In this document: piece by piece, positions 46,081-55,903 of the stretch
Position numbering within the stretch: the first letter of the stretch is position 1
Layout of the letters: each line of letters opens with the position of its first letter
NCBI GenBank assembly: GCA_963930645.1
Contig: OZ005659.1
Location: 157,232,034-157,296,033, forward strand
DNA from: Salticus scenicus
Lineage: Eukaryota > Arthropoda > Arachnida > Araneae > Salticidae
Direction: 5' to 3'
Length of the DNA stretch: 64,000 nt
Translations under genes and position numbers: made by a program
Notes under the pieces: model-generated
The model's database searches: none
Told to the model about the DNA's origin: nothing
The model's input: the letters and a program-made list of their open reading frames with translations, nothing else

Positions 46081-46691
46081 CAACGCGTGTGTAGCATGCA
46101 TGCCTGCTATACAGTGCAGAAGTCCCAGGCAGAGGTAACACGAGTCAGACGTTCGCTCGGTTTAAGGTTAATTTCTGAGAAATTTTTCATGTTATTAGCG
46201 GCCTGTATATACGCTGCTGCAGGCACCGGGTCACGAGCCCGAGTTCCGTTCTGTTTGAGGGTTTTTTTGTTACAGATGATTTTTTTCTTTTGGAGGGATG
46301 ATGCTTTCATTTAAAAATAGAAATTCAAACAAAAACGAGTTAAAGATGTAAAACCATACAAATTTAAGGTTCATTTAAGGTTATTACCATGGGCCCGAAC
46401 AACGCCTGTCGGGTCAGCTAACATGAAGTATTTAACGGAATAGAAGATAAAAGATAGAAACTGCTTATTTGGAGTCAGTTTGATGTCACATTGACAATAC
46501 TTTGTAGAAAGTGATGTGATACATAGTATTTCTATTTATAAGCATTTTTCTGACTTTTCTTTTTTTTTAAAGTGAAATGTCGTAAATTATATTAGATGGT
46601 TTAACTTGAAATACATTTAAATAATGATGCGATGTTTTTTGAAACATTACGGTCAATAAAATGATCGTCGAATTCGACGGGTTCCATCTAG

Positions 46692-47418
46692 TATTATTTT
46701 ATGCAAAAACTAGCATATAGTATCAATGATGTTCCTTCAATAACATATTCATGTGTTTCGTTATTAAGCTATTTTTTTCGGTGCTCTGAGTAATTAATTT
46801 GATTTGTTTCTCCACAAAAGAGTTCAAGAAAAAATTCAATGTTCATCTGTAATCAGTGCTCTTGTTATTAGGGTATCAAATTAATTTTGTTATCCATGCA
46901 ATTTCCCACAGATTATTTTTTATATCAAATTTACTGTTATTACATGTAGCAAAAGCTGATTTACTAGAACCGTTTTAGTTCTGAAAAGATTAGAATCAAC
47001 ACCATCATCTGGTGGTACGCACCAAAAACTAAATAAGTATTATCTTTAATTATATTGCTTTACAATTTTTATTTAGTGTTATACCACTGAATAAAACTGA
47101 AAAAAAAATTATGGAAATAATGATAAACGCAATATAATAGCACTACATTATGGTACATTTACACACAATTTGAAAACGGACAGATTATGCCAATAAACAC
47201 CAAAAACAGTTATCTCAATTTTTGTTCGTATCCCAAAACAACATGTATGACTCTATTAAAGATAAATATTAAGTGTTACTCAAATCATATTGCATAGAAT
47301 TGAACAAAATTTATAATTAAGGTTTCTTTTTACTCCTTGCATTAACTATCAAAATACAACGGCAATGAAACACCCGTTAGATATACACAAAGGAATATTT
47401 TCTAAAATATGCAGAAAT
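46692..47418. other. AT-rich stretch, no gene seen
   Basis: Ordinary AT-rich DNA between a Helitron 3' end and a TIR element. One CATCATCTGGTGGTACGC phrase near 47002 resembles half of the CTCF-like core but is isolated. No frame or repeat pair was recognised. Confidence 0.55.
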
Positions 47419-47419
47419 A

Positions 47420-50021
47420 CAGGTGTTGGACAAAATAATGGAAACACTTTAGATCTTTTACGTTTTGTCAAATATCTCAAAAAATTCTTAATGTGTTGTT
47501 CTTGAATTTTGGGAATAAGGAAACATATCTTTCCTCATATTTTTCAGGAAAGATTTTGTCACGAACGCCTTTAGGAGGCGAACAACAAATCCTATAAAAT
47601 AAAAAATATTTGAGATTACCCTGTATCTGAGATTGCGTCCATTCATCTGTTAATTTTAGATGTGGTTAAAAGTGTTATATTTTATACGCGTAAAGAGTTT
47701 TGTGAGACTAGCTCGAATATTTAAGGAGTTATAAATATTTTATTAAAAAATGCAAATATTTTTCGGAAGTTTTTACTTTGTAACTCTAAAGCTTCTTTTC
47801 GAAATTTCATGAAACTTTCAGAAAACATGACAATATATATTTAAACCATTATACTATAGTTTAAAACAAATACATTTAATATCCAAACAGATTGTCGCAG
47901 TTGTAGTAAATAGTTTATTACTGCGCATGCGCGGACTGTACAAACAAAGGTCGATACAGTATAATAATCAACTGTATAGAGTATTTTATATAAAAAAATA
48001 AAAGAAATGAAATTGATTATCATAAAGATTCATAGTGATATCGGTGATTAAATGAGATGTTTTTCAACTGTTTTCTAAAAAGGTATTTACGATAACGGGT
48101 CTTTTACAAATGAAAATTTGTATTAGAAAAAAAGTTTCATGTTTCTTTTGAAGCAATTACTTTTTCTTTCTTTCTTTCTTTCTTTCTTTTTTTTTTTTTT
48201 TTTTTTTTTTTAAATATTTATTTAGCACATATCTATGAAAAAAGAAAAATGAATCACAAATATTATATGAAGTTTCCTTATGTAACTTTTTTTTTCTGAT
48301 ACAAATTCTCATTTGGGAATGACCCCTTATAGTAAAAACCTTTTTAGAAAACAGCTGAAAAACAGCTTATTTAATCACCGATATCTCTATGAATTTTTGT
48401 GATATTCAACTGGGATTTTTTTTATAAAGTACGCTATCAGTTGAGTATTACACTATGTCGAAGTTTTTGCTACAGTCCGCGCATGCGCAGAAATAAATTA
48501 TTTACTACAACTATTCATATGCCTTTCAATATTAAATGTATTTGTTTTAAACTATAGTATAATGATTTAAGCATATTTTGTCATGTTTTCTGAAAATTTC
48601 ATGAAATTTCGAAAAAGAAAAAAAAATCCTTTAGAGTTATAAAATAAAAATTTGCGATTTTCCCCCACACTTTTTACTTTCTTCTATATGTAATATAGAG
48701 AAAGTATTTGATTCGTGAAAATTTTCGACCTCCGTTTTTTGATGGATTTACACGTTTTGGGATGTCCTGAACACGAATTGATAGTTTTTAGAAAATTTTT
48801 GTATGTCTGTGTGTATCACGATTTTTGTGGACGCTATATCTTACGAACCAATGAATGAAATTTAATCAAACTTGGTATTTAGTTGCACCCTGAGATAAAC
48901 TGGTGCTGATTAGATTCGGGGATCAATCGCTTAACAGGTGGCGCTGTGATCGCATTTTTTGTAAACTTTTAACAAGGCAGTATAGGACAAAATTTCGTAT
49001 AAATGGTCATAATGAGAGTTATTTTAAACTTGTGAAGAATTAATATGAATTATTGATAATAGTAGTAGTTAACTAGGAAAAAAAGTTGTGTATGCGGCAT
49101 CGGTTCCCCCCTGGGGGTAAATTATCAAGATGGGTACCTTTCGAAAGGTCTCGTCAATACCTTTAAAACGAATGGTTGAACTATAAATCTGTGATAATTT
49201 AAAACAAAGTTATCGATTTTTTTTTTTTTTCTTTTAACAATTTTTTTTTTTAACGAAATTTAATAAAACTTGGTATTTAGTTGATCCCTGACATAAACTG
49301 GTGTTGATTACATTTGGGGATCAATCTCTCAACAGGTGGCGCTGTGATCGCATTTTTTCTAAATTTTTAACACGACAGTATAGGACAAAATTTCGTATAA
49401 ATGTACATAATGAGAGTTATTTTTAACTTGTGATTGTAAAATGAATATGAAGTATTGATAATAGTAGTACTTAACTAGGAAAAAAATTCTGTGCATGTGG
49501 GGGCATCGCTTTCCCCCTGGTAAATTTTCAAGATGGGTATCTTTCGAAATGTCTCGTCAATACCTTTAAAACGAATGGTTGAACTATAAATATGTGATAA
49601 TTTAAAACAAAGTTATCGATTTTTTTTTTTTTTTTTTTAATATTGTTACTGAGTGAATTTGTATAGGAAAATATAGAAGAAAGTCTTTTGGTGGCCACAA
49701 CATACTAGTTTAATAACATATTTATAACTCTTTAAATATTCGAGCTAGTCTCACAAACCTCTACACAAGTATAAAATGTAAAATTTATAACCACATCTAA
49801 AATTTGCAGATGAATGGAGACCCGCCTAGATGCAGTGTAATCACAAATATTTCTTATTTTATTAGATTTGTTGGTCCCCCTAAAGGCGTTCGTGACAAAA
49901 TCTTTGTTGGAAAATATGATGAAAAACATGTCCCAAAATTCAAGAATAACACATTGAGTATTTTTCGAGATATTCGTCAAAACATAAAAAAAATATATTT
50001 CCATTCTTTTGCAACATGTGC
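47420..50021. mobile_element. Long palindromic TIR element (Tc1/mariner-like end), interrupted
   Basis: The left end TA|CAGGTGTTGGACAAAATAATG is inverted at the right near 50021. The arms pair continuously: TTCTTGAATTTTGGGA against CCCAAAATTCAAGAA, GTTTTGTGAGACTAGCTCGA against CGAGCTAGTCTCACAAAC, TGCGCATGCGCGGACTGTA against TACAGTCCGCGCATGCGCA, and ACTGTTTTCTAAAAAGG against CCTTTTTAGAAAACAG. They meet near 48200 in a (CTTT)n tract. The arms are about 740 bp, with a 1.0-kb foreign repeat in the right one. There is no transposase. The TGCGCATGCGCA palindrome in each arm resembles an NRF-1-type site. Confidence 0.82.
48674..49695 (+). mobile_element. Inserted repeat with ACTTTCTTCTATAT ends, two internal units
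   Basis: The insert begins ACTTTCTTCTATATG and ends ATATAGAAGAAAGT, a terminal inverted repeat of about 13 bases. Inside, a unit of about 410 bp occurs twice (about 48865 and 49258), with CAAACTTGGTATTTAGTTG, ATAAACTGGTG, GGGGATCAATC, AACAGGTGGCGCTGTGATCG, AGTATAGGACAAAATTTCGT and AACGAATGGTTGAACTATAA. The last phrase is the inverse of TTCAACCATTCGTTTTAAAG at 4498 in family D. It interrupts the right arm of the palindrome, so it arrived later. It encodes no protein. Confidence 0.75.
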
Positions 50022-50276
50022 AGTACGCAAAAAACCCTAAAATGTGTTAATTCATTACATTAAAAAAAAAAAAAAAAATGTTAGTAATTAATTCCTATAT
50101 TAAATCTCATCATCCATAAGTAAAATAAATCTTTATTAATTGTAAAATACAAAAATAAACCGTATATCTTACCTTTTAGAATTAATTCCATTTATGTGAA
50201 GTAATCCAACGTTTATTTTTAAATTACATTGTTTATTTACCTTTGGCTGTATTGCTCATACCGGACTTCCACTCAT

Positions 50277-50448
50277 AACAGCCGGCAGTAAAAGAATTGG
50301 TTCTGTAATTCACTGTTGAACTTGCGATCGCTAATTTGCTGATTCAGCCGTTCTCGTAACTTAACAGCCGGCAGTAAAAGAGTTGGTTTTGAAATTCACT
50401 GTAGGATTTGCAATCGCTGATTTACCGATTCAGCCGTTCTCGTAACTT
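50277..50448 (+). repeat. 86-bp duplication within the LTR U3
   Basis: Two tandem copies each run from AACAGCCGGCAGTAAAAG through ATTCACTG, TTGCGATCGCTAATTTGC or its variant, and GATTCAGCCGTTCTCGTAAC. The same pair is at about 57247-57420 in the 3' LTR, so it predates this insertion. Repeats in U3 commonly act as enhancer units in LTR elements. That function is an inference here. Confidence 0.85.
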
Positions 50449-50557
50449 ACCGAATTTTCGTGAATTCAATCTGTTAACTGTTGAACGCCATATGCAAATC
50501 TGATGCAGAATCATCCAGAACTTTCTCTTTCAGTATGAATGTTAATTAAGTGAAAAT

Positions 50558-50568
50558 GGATATAAATA
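50558..50568 (+). promoter_or_regulatory. LTR TATA box
   Basis: GGATATAAATAGAC occurs at the same place in both LTRs (here, and near 57534). It is the best candidate for the pol II promoter of the genomic RNA, with transcription starting about 30 bp further on. The two LTRs differ completely beyond about 10 bp after the box. Confidence 0.7.
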
Positions 50569-51258
50569 GACAGCTCTGAAGTTTGAGAAGTTGGAGGTTT
50601 TTCTTATTTTGATTTTTCTTAATGTTTCGTTATTCACGTTAGGTTTAATGGGGGATTGAGTACCTGTTGGCCTAGCGTGATAGTTTAGTATAGGTTAAGT
50701 TTATTTTCTTTCATCATTTTAGTGAAGTAAAAGACTTCAACAGGTAATAGAAGTTTATGAAGAACTTTTGATTTTTAGTTAAAAAGAACTTTATTTCTTT
50801 TACTGCTCAGATTATAATATGAACTTTTACTATCGGGTCATGAAGCCATTTAGCTATTTAAATATCATTTAAACATTTAAAATATCATTTTTGAAGTCTT
50901 TGACATTCTTGTCATATTTTTGAATGTCTTTATCGTTTGCAATTAAGATGCAAAAGTTTAGTAATTAATGAAACTTATTTTTGTTACAAGTTAAATTATT
51001 ATACTGTTATATTTTTATTTTTACATATGTTTTTTTTTATTAAACTTTAATAAACTTATTTGGTTAATTAAAAACTTTGTGATTATTTTGTCTTCATGCA
51101 TTTGTTTTAAGTTGAATTGAAACTCTGCTTGCTTATACACTACAAAAACATTCAGCCACGCTTCACTGCAAACATTTTTTAGCACTCTGCTATATAAAAA
51201 TAAATCTGTTTTTAGTGTGTTTGTGGATATGCAATCCTTCATATCCAACACACATTTT

Positions 51259-51270
51259 TGGTTATGGGCT
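51259..51270 (+). promoter_or_regulatory. Primer binding site, initiator tRNA-Met anticodon type
   Basis: TGGTTATGGGCTGAAG is complementary over about ten bases (GGTTATGGGC) to the anticodon stem-loop of initiator tRNA-Met. Copia is known to prime minus-strand synthesis with a cleaved half of that tRNA and not with a tRNA 3' end. The site lies five bases after a CACACA that would end the LTR. Confidence 0.75.
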
Positions 51271-51541
51271 GAAGTGTTGCTAGTGTAATTTTTCGCAGAG
51301 TTTTTGTAAATCGCGGAGTTTAAATTTACTATTCTAGTGTAAAAGCATGAAGTATTTCAACACCCCCTCATTGACTTTAAGATAGTTTTAGGAGGAGGGG
51401 GGGACATCGTTTTATTATAAAAACGTTATTTTTCTTAAAATTTTTCTACATTAAGCAGTAAAAGCTAACTAAACTGTAAAAATTGAAATTTTTTTTTTAT
51501 AAAAGATAATTATTTAATTAGTTAATAATATTTAAAAAAAA

Positions 51542-53050
51542 ATGGCTTCATATACAATCCCGAAATTGGAGGCAGAAAATTATGACCAGTGGAGTCATGA
51601 TATAAGATATATTTTAATGGAAAGAAATGTATGGAAATTAATAGAAACTTCTGAAACAAAACCTGAACCACCTGCTCCAGATAAATTAGATGATAAGGAG
51701 TATAAGAAAGAACTGAGCTCGTACGAATTTAGAGCTAATACAGCTTTATCGCTTATTTATCTCAATATATCTGAGCAGTATCGCAAAATAATAGAAAACA
51801 TCAAGGATCCAGTGGAAGTATGGACTACTTTAGAAAAGTATTACAAGCCTGACTCGAAGGCATATCACATGCAAGTTTTTAGTGAATTGTGTGAGACTCG
51901 TATAAGGACTGATGAAAGCATAAAACTTTTTGCAGCTCGGTTATCACAGATATACGAAAAGATTCGAAAGCTTGATTCGAATTTCAGCGAAGCTTATTTG
52001 AACTTTCAACTGTTAAGATTTTTACCATCAATATTTGATAGTATAGTTCAAGTGATTCTACGATGGGATGTTGAACAGTTTACATTTAAAAATATTGTAG
52101 AAACTCTTGTAGCAGAAGAAACCAGAGTCAAATTACGTGATAAAGACAGCGTAAAGGTCAGCCATACTGAGATTAAATCTCAAGTAAAGAAAGCTTTAAT
52201 ATGCTTTAATTGTGCCAAACCTGGACATTATGCAAGATTTTGCCCTTTAAAGGAAAAAAGGAAATGTGACCGTCCATCAAGGAGTATAAATAGACGGACT
52301 AGAGGTTCTTCCTGCAGCTGTAGACGTTGTGAATCGCCTAATTCAGGGAATAGTGTTCCGCGTCCAAGTCGTCAGTACTCAGCAAGCCCAGCGTCTGACT
52401 CAAGACATCGTGTTGAAAGGACTGAGCACAGACAGACTAGACAGAAGCCAAGTCTATGTAAGTTTAAAATTTCATCTCATCTTATTACTTGTCCTTGTTT
52501 AAGTGAATCAAATGAGTCAACACAATTTGTTTTTGATACGGCGGCAACCCATCATTTTGTAATTAACAAAAACTTTTTTATTGAATTTGCACCCGTAAAT
52601 AATGAATCATTAGGTGTAGCTATTGATGGAATTGATTTCCCCATAGAAGGGAAAGGGGTTTTAAAAGTAAAATTTGGTCAACGTATAATGCTTTTAAAAA
52701 ATGTTATGTACACACCTAAACTTCGACGTAATTTAATTTCTGGACCTTGTTTAGATGTAGATGGTGCAAAATTTTATGGTGGGAGCGGCTTGGTAAAAGT
52801 TGTAGATAATGATGATAAATTACTTTTTAAGGCAAAACTCAGAGATGGTATTTATTATGTGTCGCCTAAAATTTTAAGTAATAAAAAGAAAAAGGTTTCA
52901 TTTGCGGCACCAACTAAAGCTAGTAATCAAACTGAGTTATGGCATAGAAGGTTTAGCCATATAAATATACCCACTTTGGTATATACAAGTAAAAATGAAC
53001 ATGTGAGGGGTATGCCAATTTTTAAAAATAATGGTTATAAATGTGAATAA
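51542..53050 (+). CDS. Copia Gag, protease and integrase zinc-finger start
   Basis: The 502-codon frame starts at an ATG after a run of A, about 270 bp behind the primer site. Residues 1-200 are the Gag capsid part (FEAENYDQW-like start, then WTTLEKYY at about 95-102). A CCHC zinc knuckle for RNA binding is at 221-234 (CFNCAKPGHYARFC), followed by an Arg/Ser-rich tail. The aspartic protease active site is DTAATHH at 332-338, a variant of the usual D-S/T-GAT. The pre-integrase HHCC finger begins with H468 and H473 in LWHRRFSH. The frame stops at TAA (53048) inside this finger. The stop arises beside a 16-bp direct repeat (TTATAAATGTGAATAA then TTATAAATGTGAATTC), which looks like a replication-slip duplication. 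Length and order fit an intact Gag-protease part. Confidence 0.93.
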   Translation: MASYTIPKLEAENYDQWSHDIRYILMERNVWKLIETSETKPEPPAPDKLDDKEYKKELSSYEFRANTALSLIYLNISEQYRKIIENIKDPVEVWTTLEKYYKPDSKAYHMQVFSELCETRIRTDESIKLFAARLSQIYEKIRKLDSNFSEAYLNFQLLRFLPSIFDSIVQVILRWDVEQFTFKNIVETLVAEETRVKLRDKDSVKVSHTEIKSQVKKALICFNCAKPGHYARFCPLKEKRKCDRPSRSINRRTRGSSCSCRRCESPNSGNSVPRPSRQYSASPASDSRHRVERTEHRQTRQKPSLCKFKISSHLITCPCLSESNESTQFVFDTAATHHFVINKNFFIEFAPVNNESLGVAIDGIDFPIEGKGVLKVKFGQRIMLLKNVMYTPKLRRNLISGPCLDVDGAKFYGGSGLVKVVDNDDKLLFKAKLRDGIYYVSPKILSNKKKKVSFAAPTKASNQTELWHRRFSHINIPTLVYTSKNEHVRGMPIFKNNGYKCE

Positions 53051-53062
53051 TTATAAATGTGA

Positions 53063-54316
53063 ATTCTGTCCTGCAGAATAAATAAGTTTAAAAGAGTTTC
53101 ATTTAAACCAATTAATCGAATAAGGTCAAAGGGTGTTTTAGATCTTTTATATGCCGATGTATGGGGACCACAGCAAGAAAGAGGTAGAATGGGAGAACGA
53201 TACTTCTTGTCCATTATAGATGACTACTCACGTAAATGTGCAATTTATCCGATGATAGAGAAAACGGAAGTTTTCGAAATTGTTAAAAAACACATTACTA
53301 GAGTAGAAACTTTTCTTGACCGTAGGGTAAAAGCATTTCGGTCAGATAATGGAAAAGAATTTGTAAATAGTAGAATGCAGGCATATTTTACTGAAAAAGG
53401 TATCCAACACGAGCTTACCAATGTGTATACTCCCGAACAAAATGGTCCATGTGAACGGTTTAATCAGACTGTGGTTAGTAGTGCTCGAATAGTTTTAAAT
53501 GAGTCAGGATTACCAGCTAGTTTGTGGCCCGAGGCCGTATTGTATAGTACTTATACATGGAATCGAGTTTGCCATAGTAAGTTAGGAAAGACCCCATTTG
53601 AGCTGTTCGGAGGTACAAAACCTTCTGTAAAACATCTTAAACCGTTCGGTGTAGTAGCATATATTGGGATACCAAGGCAACATCATGGAAAACTTGATAA
53701 AAGGGCTCGGAAAGGATATATGGTTGGTTATGCCTTTAAGACCAAAGGTTACCGTATTTGGTTACCTGAAAATAATAGTATAGTTGAAACTATTAATGTT
53801 GCTTTTGATGAAGAGGTATATTATAAAGACGCAGTTAATGGAGCAGTGCTGGAGCCCAGTATTAGTCTTAGATCTGATGATGTATCGGAGTCCACAAATT
53901 TGAGCAAATTTAGAGGCAGGGAAATCGTTGAGAATGTCTTTGAACCCTCCGAAACCTCTTCTGAATCCTCAGACAGTCGTGATGAAATGTCTCAGTCGTC
54001 ATCTGATGAGAGTGACGGTGATAGCAGTTCAGGTCTTAGACATGTAACATGGGTTAGAAAACCAGTTTTAAGAAGAGATGGCTCACGAACTGATATATAC
54101 TATTATGAGGAAGGTAAAACCGAAAGGTTAAGGTCTTTAAAAGATGTAAGAAATTATTTTAATAAACACCAAATATACTTTGACCCTAAGTTATTTAGTT
54201 TTAAAGGTTCCAATACATACAGAGGTTTGGTAACAGGGGGGAAAAAGGTTACTAAAGATAGTGATAGTGATGATGATATAAGAACTGTATCTTCTAGCCT
54301 AGGTGAATCCAGTTGA
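53063..54316 (+). CDS. Copia integrase (interrupted polyprotein segment)
   Basis: Open codons resume at 53063 in the same frame as Gag, and the first ATG is 53189. The first catalytic Asp is in ADVWGPQ (53156). From the ATG at 53189, the second is D53 in RSDNGKEF and the Glu is E89 in CERFNQTV. The 35 residues between them give the D-D35E signature. A GKF-like core region (VGYAFKTKGYRIW) follows at about 184-197, then an acidic, Ser-rich linker (about 245-280). The enzyme joins the cDNA ends to host DNA. The frame ends at a lone TGA (54314-54316), with the same frame open on both sides. The loss looks like one point mutation. Confidence 0.93.
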   Translation: MLSCRINKFKRVSFKPINRIRSKGVLDLLYADVWGPQQERGRMGERYFLSIIDDYSRKCAIYPMIEKTEVFEIVKKHITRVETFLDRRVKAFRSDNGKEFVNSRMQAYFTEKGIQHELTNVYTPEQNGPCERFNQTVVSSARIVLNESGLPASLWPEAVLYSTYTWNRVCHSKLGKTPFELFGGTKPSVKHLKPFGVVAYIGIPRQHHGKLDKRARKGYMVGYAFKTKGYRIWLPENNSIVETINVAFDEEVYYKDAVNGAVLEPSISLRSDDVSESTNLSKFRGREIVENVFEPSETSSESSDSRDEMSQSSSDESDGDSSSGLRHVTWVRKPVLRRDGSRTDIYYYEEGKTERLRSLKDVRNYFNKHQIYFDPKLFSFKGSNTYRGLVTGGKKVTKDSDSDDDIRTVSSSLGESS

Positions 54317-55903
54317 CTAGATAAAGTAACCATCCCTAAGACATATAAACAAGCAGTAAAATCAGATCAAAGAGATGAATGGCGTAAAGCTATGCAAAAA
54401 GAAATAAATATAATGTATGAGAGGGGAGTATGGCGTTTAGTAGATTTGCCATCAAATGTAACACCTATTGGATGTCGCTGGGTGTACACCATTAAACGTG
54501 ATGAAATGGGAAAAATCGTACGTTTCAAAGCACGTTTAGTAGCTCAAGGCTTTAAACAGGTCAAGGGTGAGTCATATGATGCGACATTTAGCCCAGTTGT
54601 AAACTTTAGTGTTTTACGGTTTTTCTTTTCTATCTTAGTATCATTTAATGGTTGGTCACATACACAGTGCGACATTACTGGTGCTTATCTATATGCCCCT
54701 CTAGATGAAAATGTTTATATGTCGCAACCATTAGGTTTCACAACTGCAGGACAAGAAAATAAATTTTGTAAATTAGAAAAGGCTCTGTATGGTCTACATC
54801 AATCGGGAAGGCAATGGTTTTTCGAAATGCATCAGGTTTTACTTAATATAGGTTTTAAGAAATTTGAATGGTGCAATTGTGCCTATATATATAGAACTGA
54901 TATAGTTTTAGCTTTATATGTAGATGATTTTGTAATCTTTGGCAGAAATCAAAGAGTAATAGATAATGTATTAGACCTGCTTAAAGATAAGTTTGATATT
55001 AAAATTATGGGTAGAACTAAAAAGTTATTAGGTGTAGAATTTGAGGAGGTAGAGATTGAAGAATCTCAAGGAGAGATTTTCATACATCAACAAACGTACA
55101 TTGAAGAAGTGTATGAAAGGTTTAGTAAATTTAAATTGCCAATTACCTCCCTACCCATAAGTAAAGGTTCTGTATATTCTAAAAGTACATGTCCTAAAAC
55201 TGATGCTGAAATTTCTGAAATGTCTCGTTTGCCATACAGAAGCATATTAGGTTGTTTATCGTTCATATCTAATCGTACCAGACCTGACATAGCTTATGCG
55301 GTGAATGTGTTAAGCCAATTTCAATCTAATCCTGGTATGACCCATTGGGATGGTCTGTTAAAGTTACTAGGATATGTGGTCCATACTAAACACTTAAAAT
55401 TAAATTTAACATGTAAAAAGATACAATTAATTACCTATTCAGATGCAGATTTTGCTGCCAATCGTGATGATCGAACCTCACTCGGTGGTCAATTAGTTTT
55501 GATAGGAAATTCTCCCATCAGTTGGCGAACGTTTAAAGAACGTAGTGTAAGCCTATCAACGATGGAAGCGGAATGTATCGCTATGACTGAAGCAGCCCGA
55601 GAATTAACTTGGTTCGATAATATTTTAAATGAATGTTATAATCGTAAAATTATCACTGGCAGTAAAACTCAACCTATTTTATATATAGATAATATGGCCA
55701 CTATTGACTTTGTAAAATCCCCAATAGAAAATCACCGTTCCAAGCATATTGATGTGAAATTATTTTTTGTCAGAAATCTGGTTTATGAAAATAAATTTAA
55801 CTTGCAGTTTGTACGTAGTAAATCTAATTTGGCTGATGCCTTTACCAAGCCACTCACCAAGAATGACCTAAATAAATTTATAAGTAATATATTTGTGAAC
55901 TAA
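54317..55903 (+). CDS. Copia reverse transcriptase and RNase H (interrupted polyprotein segment)
   Basis: The frame reads on from the TGA, and its first ATG is 54392, giving 503 codons. Residue numbers here count from that ATG. Copia-type RT begins with GVWRLVDLPSNVTPIGCRWV at about 12-31, then ARLVAQGF (50-57), DITGAYL (about 95-101) and the polymerase active site YVDD at 176-179. RNase H follows: D351 in YSDADFA, E392 in MEAECIAM, D433 in YIDNMATIDF, then HRSKHIDVK. All four expected carboxylates are present. It copies the RNA into DNA in the virus-like particle and removes the RNA strand. No damage is seen inside this part. The minus-strand frame at 55087-55290 is a shadow. Confidence 0.95.
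   Translation, partial: LDKVTIPKTYKQAVKSDQRDEWRKAMQKEINIMYERGVWRLVDLPSNVTPIGCRWVYTIKRDEMGKIVRFKARLVAQGFKQVKGESYDATFSPVVNFSVLRFFFSILVSFNGWSHTQCDITGAYLYAPLDENVYMSQPLGFTTAGQENKFCKLEKALYGLHQSGRQWFFEMHQVLLNIGFKKFEWCNCAYIYRTDIVLALYVDDFVIFGRNQRVIDNVLDLLKDKFDIKIMGRTKKLLGVEFEEVEIEESQGEIFIHQQTYIEEVYERFSKFKLPITSLPISKGSVYSKSTCPKTDAEISEMSRLPYRSILGCLSFISNRTRPDIAYAVNVLSQFQSNPGMTHWDGLLKLLGYVVHTKHLKLNLTCKKIQLITYSDADFAANRDDRTSLGGQLVLIGNSPISWRTFKERSVSLSTMEAECIAMTEAARELTWFDNILNECYNRKIITGSKTQPILYIDNMATIDFVKSPIENHRSKHIDVKLFFVRNLVYENKFNLQFVRSKSNLADAFTKPLTKNDLNKFISNIFVN

Larger units (their letters stand above)
45053..46421 (+). mobile_element. Non-autonomous Helitron-like element
   Basis: The left edge A|TCTATATATTAATTTGAAAC fits a Helitron TC start. 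The right end has CCCGAACAACGCCTGTCGGG (a hairpin with a five-base stem), TCAG and CTAA (46418-46421). CTAA satisfies the CTRR rule, but the following base is C instead of T. The arthropod Helitron ends I know resemble this CGGGTCAGCTAR phrase. Contents are a GC-rich perfect hairpin at 45197 and five CTCF-like cores. No helicase is encoded. Confidence 0.6.
41913..46691 (+). mobile_element. Candidate outer Helitron containing nested elements
   Basis: The left edge is A|TCTGGTGTGTCATTCACACG, a TC start preceded by A. The right edge is a 14-base perfect palindrome CGTCGAATTCGACG (46666-46679), then GGTTCCAT, then CTAG|T (46688-46691). A hairpin about 10 bases before a CTRR end, inserted between A and T, is the Helitron 3' signature. 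The 5' edge is the same sequence that begins the family D copies near 3650 and 5021, though those lack this 3' end. Joining these two edges is an inference, and the 3' end alone is better supported. Confidence 0.45.
50079..51254 (+). repeat. Copia 5' LTR
   Basis: The LTR starts TGTTAGTAATTAATTCC and is taken to end at CACACA just before the primer site. It holds an 86-bp tandem duplication (AACAGCCGGCAGTAAAAG at 50277 and 50363) present in both LTRs. A TATA box TATAAATAGA sits at about 50561. Under this reading U3 is about 500 bp and R plus U5 about 680 bp. A shorter LTR ending TAGACA at 50572 would match the 3' copy and give TG...CA ends, but it leaves no room for R and U5 and no primer site beside it. 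Confidence 0.7.

Noticed and set aside
45697..46314. A 205-codon plus-strand open frame, one of the longest outside Copia
   Set aside because: It is a translation of the 120-bp tandem array with Trp/Cys-rich repeated peptides. The array spacing (119, 120, 151) is not kept in frame, and no domain is seen.
50079..50572. A short 494-bp Copia LTR with TG...CA ends in both copies
   Set aside because: It would place the TATA box at the very end of the LTR, leaving no R or U5, and no primer binding site follows. The tRNA-Met-type site at 51259 supports the longer LTR. I keep the short model as an alternative only.
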